Under the pieces are notes generated by a model that worked only from the letters and a program-made list of their open reading frames with translations, was not told where the DNA came from and made no database searches. Positions 29,496 to 36,940 of a stretch of DNA of 64,000 nucleotides are shown one piece after another. The stretch lies in the NCBI RefSeq assembly GCF_009674565.1, contig NZ_WKJL01000007.1, positions 1 to 64,000 on the forward strand, written 5' to 3'. The translations under genes were made by a program, and so were the position numbers. Every line of letters starts with the position of its first letter. Positions within the stretch are counted from its first letter, which is position 1. This stretch comes from Duganella aquatilis (GTDB lineage: Bacteria; Pseudomonadota; Gammaproteobacteria; Burkholderiales; Burkholderiaceae_D).

Positions 29496-30938
29496 ATGAA
29501 GCGTTTTGTCGAAGGAACCGACCGCAGCCAGAGTGTTCTCTTTCCCGAGCATCTGGACGACTATGTTGCAGAAGACAACATCGTTCGGATCGTGGAGGCA
29601 TTCATCGAAGCGCTTGACCTCAAGGCGCTTGGCTTTGCCGGCGCCGAGCCAGCACGCACCGGTCGCCCATCCTATCATCCTGCAGTTCTCCTTGGGATCT
29701 ACATCTACGGCTACCTGAATCGTATCCAGTCCAGCCGGCGCCTGGAGCGCGAGGCCCAGCGCAATGTCGAACTGATGTGGCTCACCGGCAGGCTATCACC
29801 GGACTTTAAAACCATCGCTGATTTTCGCAAGGATAATGGCCCTGCTATCTGCCAGGTATGCCGTCAATTTGTTCAGGTATGCCGCCGGCTTGATGTTTTC
29901 TCCGACAGCAGCGTGGCCATCGATGGCAGCAAGTTCAAAGCGGTGAATAATCGCGACCGCAACTTCACCAATAACAAGCTTGAAGCCCGCGTCGAGCAGC
30001 TGGAGGAAAGCATCAAGCGCTACATGGACGAGCTTGACCGCGCCGACCGCGATCCTATGTTTGTCGCCGAAACTCGCTTGACCCGTATCAAAGAAAAAAT
30101 CGCAGGTCTGAAAGAACAGATTGAAAACCTGGCTGAACTCAACAAGCAATTAAAGCAGGCGCCAGATCAGCAGATCTCGTTGACCGATCCTGATGCACGC
30201 TCGATGTCGACGAGTGGTCGAGGCACCGCCACTGTCGGGTACAACGTCCAATCTGCCGTCGACACCAAGCACCACTTAATCGTGGCGCATGAAGTCACCA
30301 ACGTAGGAAATGATCGCGCGCAACTTGCGTCAATGGCCAAGCAAGCCAACGAGGTACTTGAAAAAGAACATCTGGAAGTGTATGCCGATCGCGGCTACTA
30401 CAGCGGCCCCGAAATTTTGGCGTGCGAGGAGTCGGGGATGGTGCCTTTAGTTCCTAAGCCACTCACTTCGGGCAATCGTGCAAAGGGGCTCTTCGATAAA
30501 CGCGACTTCCGATATCTGCCCGAGAGCGATGAGTTCCAATGTCCTGCCGGAGAACGCGCGATACGACGATTCAGCACGCTGGAAAAAGGGCTGCTGTTTT
30601 ACAAATACTGGTCGTCATCTTGTCCCAAGTGCCCGATAAAATCTCAGTGCACCACGGGGACAAATCGCCGCATCGCCCGCTGGGAACATGAAGATGCCCT
30701 CGATCGGATGAGCAAGCGGTTAGCTGAGCGCGGAGACGTCGCGAGAGTCAGGCGGCAAACTGTCGAACATCCATTCGGCACGTTAAAAGCCTGGATGGGA
30801 GCTACGCATTTCCTAACTCGAACTTTGCCGCGCGTGAAAACAGAGATGAGCTTACATGTTCTAGCCTACAATTTGAAACGCGTGGTGAACATCATGGGTC
30901 ACCAGGGGCTGAAAGCGGCGTTGTTGGGGCTGGCGTGA
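29496..30938 (+). CDS. IS1182-family transposase
   Basis: 480 aa, full length for the family. The N-terminal domain (FVEGTDRSQSVLFPEHLDDYVAEDN) and the PSYHPAVLLGIYIYGYLNRIQSSRRLE block are characteristic. DDE residues fall in SVAIDGSKFKAVNN, in the VYADRGYYS region, and in a Glu within RRQTVEHPFGTLKAWMG. A coiled-coil insertion (about 165-220) and a CPAGE...CPKCPIKSQC cysteine cluster are present, typical of IS1182. No frameshift seen; it looks functional. Confidence 0.95.
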   Translation: MKRFVEGTDRSQSVLFPEHLDDYVAEDNIVRIVEAFIEALDLKALGFAGAEPARTGRPSYHPAVLLGIYIYGYLNRIQSSRRLEREAQRNVELMWLTGRLSPDFKTIADFRKDNGPAICQVCRQFVQVCRRLDVFSDSSVAIDGSKFKAVNNRDRNFTNNKLEARVEQLEESIKRYMDELDRADRDPMFVAETRLTRIKEKIAGLKEQIENLAELNKQLKQAPDQQISLTDPDARSMSTSGRGTATVGYNVQSAVDTKHHLIVAHEVTNVGNDRAQLASMAKQANEVLEKEHLEVYADRGYYSGPEILACEESGMVPLVPKPLTSGNRAKGLFDKRDFRYLPESDEFQCPAGERAIRRFSTLEKGLLFYKYWSSSCPKCPIKSQCTTGTNRRIARWEHEDALDRMSKRLAERGDVARVRRQTVEHPFGTLKAWMGATHFLTRTLPRVKTEMSLHVLAYNLKRVVNIMGHQGLKAALLGLA

Positions 30939-30948
30939 GCCCCTTTTT
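30926..30948 (+). terminator. Rho-independent terminator of the transposase gene
   Basis: GGGGCT, loop GGCGTG, AGCCCC, then five T. The stem overlaps the stop codon at 30936-30938. Confidence 0.7.
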
Positions 30949-31147
30949 AACGTCGACTTGCGCGTCCGATAAAGTCGGCACTTGCACTACGCGGTGTTCG
31001 CGCCATAGAAACTCGGGTTTTCACACAGCCTGGGGCGCAAGCCGCCGATCGCCTGCCCACAATCCCCATATTCCATCCTGACTAGTCCGGCATCCTGCAG
31101 TATCATTCTTAGCGACGACACAACCTGTATCCCAATCGGAGACCTAC

Positions 31148-31516
31148 ATGAAACGCGTAACCGGCATCGGCGGTATTTTCTTCCACGCGAAAGATCCTGT
31201 GGCGCTGCGCGCCTGGTACAAGGATCATCTCGGCATCGACGTGCAGGTGTGGGGCGGCGCGGCCTTCACGTGGGAAGGCAAGGAAACGACTGTCTGGTCG
31301 ATCGGTCCGGCGGACAACGGTCACTTCGAACCGAGCACCGCGCCGTTCATGATCAACTACCGCGTCGACGACCTGACCGCCCTGCTCCAGGCCCTGCGCG
31401 ACGAAGGCTGCCAGGTGCTCGACAAGACCGACGACTCGGAATACGGCAAGTTCGGCTGGGTCATCGACCCGGAAGGCAACAAGGTCGAGCTGTGGCAGCC
31501 GCCGGCCGGCCAGTAA
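31148..31516 (+). CDS. VOC family (glyoxalase-like) protein
   Basis: 122 aa. Begins with the strand GIGGIFFHAKDPVALRAWYKDHLGI and ends with GKFGWVIDPEGNKVELWQPP, the conserved metal-site C-terminus (DPEGNKVEL). The putative first metal His is in FFHAKDP. It is a likely small-molecule isomerase, lyase or resistance protein of unknown substrate. A CGGAG ribosome site precedes the ATG. It ends 4 bp from the convergent TetR gene. Confidence 0.87.
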   Translation: MKRVTGIGGIFFHAKDPVALRAWYKDHLGIDVQVWGGAAFTWEGKETTVWSIGPADNGHFEPSTAPFMINYRVDDLTALLQALRDEGCQVLDKTDDSEYGKFGWVIDPEGNKVELWQPPAGQ

Positions 31517-31520
31517 GCGC

Positions 31521-32087
31521 CTAGCGCGGCAGCGCGTCGCGCGCCGCCGCCAGCACTTCGGCCGACAGCGCCTCGTCGTCGACCGCGCGCGACAGCACAA
31601 TGGCGCCGACCATGGCGGCATATTGCGCCAGCGCCTGCTTGCGCTGCTCGGCCGCATCCACGCCGGGCATCAGCTGCTGCAACACGGCGATCTGGCCGCG
31701 CGCGCCTTCGGTCAGCGCGTGGCGAGCCTTGTCGCCCAGCCGGCCGATGTCCGATCCCAACGACGTAACGGCGCAGCCACTCTCCGGATGATCGCGATGC
31801 GTCTCGCTCAGGTAGCTGGCGCGGATCTTGTCCAGTGCCGCATCGCGACCATCGGCCATGAAGCCTTCCCAGCGCTCCACCGACTTCTTCAGCGCATGCG
31901 CGGCGGCTTCGGCCAGCAGGTCTTCCTTGGACTCAAAGTGGCCGTAAAAGCCGCCGTGCGTCAGCCCTGCGCTCTTCATCAGATCGGACACGCCGATACC
32001 GTCATATCCCTTTTCGCGGAACAGCCGCGCGGCCGTTTCGACGATGCGCTCGCGGTTGAGCGCCACTTGTTCCCTGCTGACTTTCAT
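31521..32087 (-). CDS. TetR/AcrR family transcriptional regulator
   Basis: 188 aa. Residues about 12-58 are the TetR DNA-binding domain (RERIVETAARLFREKGYDGIGVSDLMKSAGLTHGGFYGHFESKEDLL). The C-terminal half resembles TetR members related to LmrA/YxaF, with conserved SGCAVTSLGSD. It is divergent from the thiolase gene; an 8-bp-arm palindrome lies between their starts, so it probably represses both. Confidence 0.92.
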   Translation of the reverse strand: MKVSREQVALNRERIVETAARLFREKGYDGIGVSDLMKSAGLTHGGFYGHFESKEDLLAEAAAHALKKSVERWEGFMADGRDAALDKIRASYLSETHRDHPESGCAVTSLGSDIGRLGDKARHALTEGARGQIAVLQQLMPGVDAAEQRKQALAQYAAMVGAIVLSRAVDDEALSAEVLAAARDALPR

Positions 32088-32118
32088 TTTCGACTCCCAC
32101 CTCTAATCTATTGACATT

Positions 32119-32140
32119 ATATATTACGGGCATAATATAT
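32119..32140. promoter_or_regulatory. TetR operator between divergent tetR and thiolase genes
   Basis: ATATATTA, spacer CGGGCA, TAATATAT: perfect 8-bp arms. It overlaps a candidate thiolase promoter (TTGACA at 32111-32116, 16-bp spacer, TAATAT at 32133-32138), so binding would block RNA polymerase. Confidence 0.72.
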
Positions 32141-32173
32141 CAATCATTACGATCATCATTAAAGGAAGCCATC

Positions 32174-33310
32174 ATGAAAGCAGTCATCAGTGCCTATGCC
32201 CGTTCGCCCTTTCATTTCGCCCGCAAGGGCAAGCTGGCCGAGGTCCGCCCGGACGATCTGGGTGCGCAGGTGGTCAAGGGCCTGATCCAGCGCACCGGCG
32301 TCGATCCGAAGTTGCTGGATGACGTGATCCTCGGCTGCGCTTATCCGGAATCCTCGCAGGGCAACAACCTGGCGCGCATCGTCTCGCTGCTGGCCGGCTT
32401 CCCGCATGAAGTCAGCGCCATGACCATCAACCGCTTCTGCGGCTCCTCGATGTCGGCCATCCATATCGCCGCCGCCAATATCGAGGCCGGCCTGGGCGAA
32501 GCTTATCTGTGCGTCGGCGTCGAGTCGATGACCATGGTGCCGCAGGGCGGCTTCAACTTCTCGCCGAATCCGCATCTGCTGGCTGAAACCGACGCCTACA
32601 TCAGCATGGGCGACACCGCCGAAAACGTCGCCCGCAAATACGAGATCGCGCGCGCCGACCAGGAAGTGCTGGCGCTGCAATCGCACCAGAAAGCCGCCGC
32701 CGCGCGTGCAGCCGGTTTGCTGAAGGATGAAATCATTCCGATCACCACCGCCAGCGGCGAAGTGATCGCCGAAGACGGCTGCATCCGTCCCGGCACCACG
32801 CTGGAAGCGCTGGCGTCGCTGAAACCGGTGTTCGATCCCGAGCACGGCGTGGTCACCGCCGGCACCTCGTCGCCGCTGACCGACGGCGCCTCGGCGGTGC
32901 TGGTCACCAGCGAGGAATTCGCCCGCAAGCATGGCCTGAAGCCGAGCGCGCGCATCGTCTCGATGGCGGCTGTGGGCGTCGATCCGGCGTTGATGGGCAT
33001 CGGTCCGATTCCGGCCACGCAAAAAGCCCTCAGCATCGCCGGCCTGAAAGCGGAGGACATCGATGTGGCGGAGATTAACGAAGCCTTCGCCTCGCAGGCG
33101 CTGGCCTGCGTGCGCGAGCTGGGCATCAAGCCGGAAGCGTTGAATATCGATGGCGGCGGCATGGCCATCGGCCATCCGCTGGGCGCCACCGGCGCGCGCA
33201 TCACCGGCAAGGCGGCGGCGCTGCTGGAACGCACCGGCGGCCGTTACGCGCTGGCCGCGCAGTGCATCGGCGGCGGCCAGGGGATCGCCACCATCCTGGA
33301 AAAGCTCTAA
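32174..33310 (+). CDS. Acetyl-CoA C-acyltransferase (thiolase)
   Basis: 378 aa from the ATG at 32174, which has AAGGAAG upstream. A longer frame to 32111 would run through the operator. The nucleophilic Cys is in NRFCGSSMSAIH (residue 89), the His in GGGMAIGHPLGATGAR and the second Cys in AQCIGGGQG near the C-terminus. It cleaves or forms 3-ketoacyl-CoA. No beta-oxidation partner is adjacent; it appears to be the sole gene controlled by the neighbouring TetR protein. The stop codon overlaps the convergent GGDEF gene by 4 bp. Confidence 0.93.
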   Translation: MKAVISAYARSPFHFARKGKLAEVRPDDLGAQVVKGLIQRTGVDPKLLDDVILGCAYPESSQGNNLARIVSLLAGFPHEVSAMTINRFCGSSMSAIHIAAANIEAGLGEAYLCVGVESMTMVPQGGFNFSPNPHLLAETDAYISMGDTAENVARKYEIARADQEVLALQSHQKAAAARAAGLLKDEIIPITTASGEVIAEDGCIRPGTTLEALASLKPVFDPEHGVVTAGTSSPLTDGASAVLVTSEEFARKHGLKPSARIVSMAAVGVDPALMGIGPIPATQKALSIAGLKAEDIDVAEINEAFASQALACVRELGIKPEALNIDGGGMAIGHPLGATGARITGKAAALLERTGGRYALAAQCIGGGQGIATILEKL

Positions 33311-34791
33311 GCGGCCACCTTGATGCAGTTGCGGCCCGCGCGCTTGGCGCGGTGCAGCGCTGTATCGAGGCGATCGAGCACGGCGCCGCTGCCCTCTTCC
33401 TGCCCCACCTGCACCACGCCCAGCGCGATGCTGATGGTGGCGCCGAAGTCGGCGCCCGGCAGGTCGGCTTCGGCAATCGCGCCGCGCAGCTTTTCCGCCA
33501 GCCGCACCGCGTCCTCCGAGGTGGTGTGGGTGGCGACGATCAGGAATTCCTCGCCGCGCATGCGCGCCAGCGTGTCCGACGTGCGCAGGCGGCCCATCAC
33601 CGTTTCGGCCACTTTGCGCAAGGTGATGTCGCCTACCTGCGTACCGTATAAATCGTTGGAGGAGCGGAAGCTGCTCACATCAAACGACAGCAGCGCCAGC
33701 GGCAGGCCATAGCGGCGCGCGCGGCGGATTTCGTTGTCCAGCGCATCCTCGCCGGCGCGGCGGTTGGCGGCGCCGGTGACGCCGTCCACGGTGCTCATCA
33801 GCGACAGCTGGCCGGACAGCGCATCGTTCTGATGCTTCAACTCGCTCATGCCCAGGCCGAAGCTGACAAACTGCGCCAGGCTGGCGAAGCAGGCAAACTG
33901 CTCGCGCGAGAAGCTGATATGACGGTCGAACATCAGGCAGATGGCGCCCATTTCCGGACCGCCCGGATCGGCGCGCAGCGGCAGCGCCAGCACCATGCGC
34001 ACATTGCGGTCATGCAGCGCCATCGCCAGTTCGGGATCGCCGGCTTTCTCCGGCGCGTCCATCAGCACCAGCTCGCCGCGCGCCACCGCCATCAGCGGCG
34101 GGAACACGTCGCGCAGCGGCGATTGCAGCAGGCGGTCGCGCCGTTGCAGCAGCCGGCTCAGATCGAGGTGGTTGCGCGCTTCCTGCGCCACCAGTTGCAG
34201 GTCGCCGCGCGCCTTCATGTGCAGCACCGCGGTGTGGCGCACGCCGGGGAAATTACACAGGGCCAGGCAAATCTGCGAGGACATGCTGGCGATGCTGTCG
34301 ATGCCGCCCAGCGCGCGCTGCAGGCTGCGCTGCACGCCGAGCAGGTCGCGCAGCTCCTTTTCCTTGTCCAGCAACTCCTGCTGCATGGCGGCGGCCGGAT
34401 CGGCCGGCACGGCCAGCGCCTGTCTCACGGCCTGCTGCAACTCGTCGTTGAGCACCGGGCAGATACGGTAGTCGAAGGCGCCATACGCCATCAGTTCCGG
34501 CAGCCAGGCGGTGTGTTCATAGGCGCACAGCAGTAGGACCGGTGCGCCCGCGCGGCCGCGTATCAATGCGCCGACGCCGGCCAGCTGGCTCAGTTGCTGA
34601 AAGCCGCTCAGGTCGAGGATCAGCAGATCGGCCTCGCGCCGCACCAGCTCGGCGCCGACCGTATCCACGTGGTCGCACATCACCAGCTGCGAGAACATTT
34701 CGCCGCAACAGGACTGGAATTCCGCCCTGCGTTCCGGGGCGGGATGGAAAAACACGCCAGTGCTGTTCGACCGACTGTAGACGTGCGACAT
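33307..34791 (-). CDS. Diguanylate cyclase-like GGDEF protein with RGEEF active site
   Basis: 494 aa. Residues about 1-130 look like a degenerate receiver (ADLLILDLSGFQQL), followed by a coiled coil and a GAF-like domain (about 160-310). The GGDEF domain (about 330-494) carries RGEEF where the canonical motif is GG(D/E)EF, while the RTSD inhibitory site five residues upstream is kept. Many single changes in the first Gly lower but do not always abolish activity, so it may be a weak cyclase or a c-di-GMP receptor. It is monocistronic. Confidence 0.85.
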   Translation of the reverse strand: MSHVYSRSNSTGVFFHPAPERRAEFQSCCGEMFSQLVMCDHVDTVGAELVRREADLLILDLSGFQQLSQLAGVGALIRGRAGAPVLLLCAYEHTAWLPELMAYGAFDYRICPVLNDELQQAVRQALAVPADPAAAMQQELLDKEKELRDLLGVQRSLQRALGGIDSIASMSSQICLALCNFPGVRHTAVLHMKARGDLQLVAQEARNHLDLSRLLQRRDRLLQSPLRDVFPPLMAVARGELVLMDAPEKAGDPELAMALHDRNVRMVLALPLRADPGGPEMGAICLMFDRHISFSREQFACFASLAQFVSFGLGMSELKHQNDALSGQLSLMSTVDGVTGAANRRAGEDALDNEIRRARRYGLPLALLSFDVSSFRSSNDLYGTQVGDITLRKVAETVMGRLRTSDTLARMRGEEFLIVATHTTSEDAVRLAEKLRGAIAEADLPGADFGATISIALGVVQVGQEEGSGAVLDRLDTALHRAKRAGRNCIKVAA

Positions 34792-34966
34792 GATGTTGCC
34801 CCCTAGTATTTATAATTTGTTTCTCTCTCGAACGATAGTGTGCCATAAAGTTCAAAACTAGCAATCTTTTTGCAATATTTTTATGCTTGCAGCATATGTG
34901 AACAAGCGCACCGTCATGCAGGCGGGCCGCGCCAATACTGTTTCTTCCAGAATCAAGGAGGACACC

Positions 34967-35962
34967 ATGGCACAATCGGAAAACAAGGCCGACGCGGGTG
35001 CGGCCAGCTTGCAGCGCGAAGTCCAGCAGCGTCAGGACCAGATCGACCAGCAAGATCCGCGCGCCAGCGTCACCGGCAAGAGTCAGGCGCCGGTGCAAAC
35101 CACCGGCCACGACTATCCCGGCACGCCGCTGCCAACCCAGCATCTGCAGAAGCCGGGGCTGGAAGCGGACATGCAGCGCAAGCCTGAATTTCTCGCCCCC
35201 GACTACTGCGGCAGCGGCAAGCTGGCCGGCATGGCGGCGCTGATCACCGGCGGCGACTCGGGCATCGGACGCGCGGTCGCCGTGCTGTATGCGCGCGAAG
35301 GCGCGGACGTGGCCATCATCTACCTGGACGAGGACCAGGATGCGCAGGACACCAAGCGCTACGTGGAGGCGGAAGGCCAGACCTGCTTGCTGCTGCGCGG
35401 CGACGTGCGCGATGCGGCGTTCTGCCGCGACGCCGCGCGTCAGGCGCATGAGCGTTTCGGCCGACTGGATATCCTGGTCAACAACGCCGCCTTCCAGGAG
35501 CACGCGGAAAAGCTGACCGACCTCACCGAAGACCGCTTCGACCTCACCATGAAGACCAATGTCTACGGCTACTTCCACATGGCGAAGGCGGTGGTGCCTT
35601 ACCTGAAGCGCGGCGCGGCCATCATCAACACCGGCTCGGTGACCGGGCTGTCCGGGACCGCGGACCTGCTGGACTACTCCACCACCAAGGGCGCGATTCA
35701 TGCATTTACCAAGTCGCTGGCGTCCAACCTGCTGGAGCAAGGCATTCGCGTCAACGCCGTGGCGCCGGGGCCGGTGTGGACGCCGCTGAATCCCGCCGAT
35801 GCATCGCCCGAGAAGATCGCCAGCTTCGGCGCGGACACCGACATGAAACGCCCGGCCCAGCCGCAGGAACTGTCGCCGTCGTATGTCTTCCTGGCGGCGC
35901 CGTGCTGTTCCAGTTACATCACCGGCATCGTGTTGCCGGTGACCGGTTCCGTGGGCGCCTGA
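34967..35962 (+). CDS. SDR family oxidoreductase (YhdF/GSP39-like)
   Basis: 331 aa from the ATG at 34967 (AAGGAGG upstream). It has an N-terminal Gln/Asp-rich extension, then ALITGGDSGIGRAVA (cofactor Gly motif), NNAAFQ, and the catalytic Ser and YSTTKGA (Tyr-x3-Lys). The closing VLPVTGSVGA is typical of this stress-associated SDR group. It lies 3 bp upstream of ku in the same direction, so the two are probably co-transcribed, an unusual link between a stress SDR and end-joining repair. Confidence 0.87.
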   Translation: MAQSENKADAGAASLQREVQQRQDQIDQQDPRASVTGKSQAPVQTTGHDYPGTPLPTQHLQKPGLEADMQRKPEFLAPDYCGSGKLAGMAALITGGDSGIGRAVAVLYAREGADVAIIYLDEDQDAQDTKRYVEAEGQTCLLLRGDVRDAAFCRDAARQAHERFGRLDILVNNAAFQEHAEKLTDLTEDRFDLTMKTNVYGYFHMAKAVVPYLKRGAAIINTGSVTGLSGTADLLDYSTTKGAIHAFTKSLASNLLEQGIRVNAVAPGPVWTPLNPADASPEKIASFGADTDMKRPAQPQELSPSYVFLAAPCCSSYITGIVLPVTGSVGA

Positions 35963-35965
35963 GCC

Positions 35966-36907
35966 ATGGCCGCGCGCGCGTTGTGGAAAGGGGCGATCAG
36001 CTTTGGCCTGGTCTATATTCCGGTGGAGATGTACACGGCGGTGCAGGAGCATGATCTGGATCTGACCATGCTGGACCGGCGCGACTTTTCGCCGGTCGGC
36101 TACAAGCGCTATAACAAAAAGACCGGCAAGGAAGTCACGTGGGACGATATCGTCAAGGGCTATGAGTACGAGGATAACGAGTACGTGGTGCTGTCGGACG
36201 AGGATCTGAAGCGCGCCAACGTGGAGGCGACGCAGACGATCGACATCGTGGCCTTCGTGGAGGCGGCCGACGTGCCGCTGACTTACTACGAAACGCCCTA
36301 CTACCTCGCGCCATCGCGCGGCGGATCGAAGGTGTATGCGCTGCTGCGCGAGACGCTGCGCAAGGCCGGCAAGATCGGCATCGCCACGGTGGTCATGCGC
36401 ACCAAGCAGCACCTGTGCGCGCTGGTGTGCGTGGAGGACAAGATTGTGCTGAACACCTTGCGCTACGCGACCGAAATCCGCAGCGCCGAGGAACTCAAGC
36501 TGCCGCCAGCGACCTTGAAGGCGGCCGGCATCAGCGACAAGGAGTTGAAGATGGCGCTGTCGCTGGTGGAAGGCATGAGCGAAGACTGGAAACCAGAGCA
36601 GTACCACGACACCTACAAGGAAGACGTGCTGGCCATGGTCAAGAAGAAGATCAAGGCTGGACAGACCAAGACGATTACCGCGCCGGAGTCCGAACCAAGC
36701 GCGCCGAAGGCTTCCAATGTGGTCGATCTGGTGGCGCTGTTGCAGGACAGCCTGGGCAAGCGTGGCGGCAAGGCGGCGCCGTCCAAAGCCACGGCGACGC
36801 GCAGCCGTGCAGCTGCACAGGCATCCAAGGCCGGCGCAAAGTCCACCACGCACGCGGCAGCGGCCAAACGCGGCAAGCCGGCCGCCAGTCGCGCCAAGGC
36901 AGCCTGA
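35966..36907 (+). CDS. ku: Ku protein, non-homologous end joining
   Basis: 313 aa. Starts ARALWKGAISFGLVYIPVEMYTA, the universal bacterial Ku opening, and contains the PYYLAPSRGGSKVYALLRETLRK core. Residues about 265-313 form a Lys/Ala/Ser-rich basic tail (repeated SKA/SRA units), as in Ku proteins with extended DNA-binding tails. Ku dimers bind broken DNA ends and recruit LigD, which is encoded convergently just beyond a shared terminator hairpin. Confidence 0.96.
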   Translation: MAARALWKGAISFGLVYIPVEMYTAVQEHDLDLTMLDRRDFSPVGYKRYNKKTGKEVTWDDIVKGYEYEDNEYVVLSDEDLKRANVEATQTIDIVAFVEAADVPLTYYETPYYLAPSRGGSKVYALLRETLRKAGKIGIATVVMRTKQHLCALVCVEDKIVLNTLRYATEIRSAEELKLPPATLKAAGISDKELKMALSLVEGMSEDWKPEQYHDTYKEDVLAMVKKKIKAGQTKTITAPESEPSAPKASNVVDLVALLQDSLGKRGGKAAPSKATATRSRAAAQASKAGAKSTTHAAAAKRGKPAASRAKAA

Positions 36908-36937
36908 CCGCGCAGCGCAGCGAAGCGGCTGCGCGGT
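36907..36937. terminator. Bidirectional hairpin between ku and ligD
   Basis: ACCGCGCAGC at 36907-36916 pairs perfectly with GCTGCGCGGT at 36928-36937 across an 11-nt loop. It starts on the last base of the ku stop codon and ends 3 bp before the ligD stop, so it can serve both strands. No T-tract is present. Confidence 0.55.
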
Positions 36938-36940
36938 GCT

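Larger units (their letters stand above)
29410..31033 (+). mobile_element. Complete IS1182-family insertion sequence
   Basis: Terminal inverted repeats of 17 bp match at 16 positions: CCAGACTGTGTGAAAAC at 29410-29426 and, on the other strand, CCAGGCTGTGTGAAAAC at 31017-31033. Length is about 1.62 kb with a single intact transposase. I see no clear target duplication beyond GG on each side. It separates the AT-richer array from the core genes that follow. Confidence 0.85.

Noticed and set aside
34517..36853. 778-codon minus-strand frame over the SDR and ku genes
   Set aside because: It is antisense to two well-supported genes and includes their intergenic region; translation is low complexity and Arg/His-rich.
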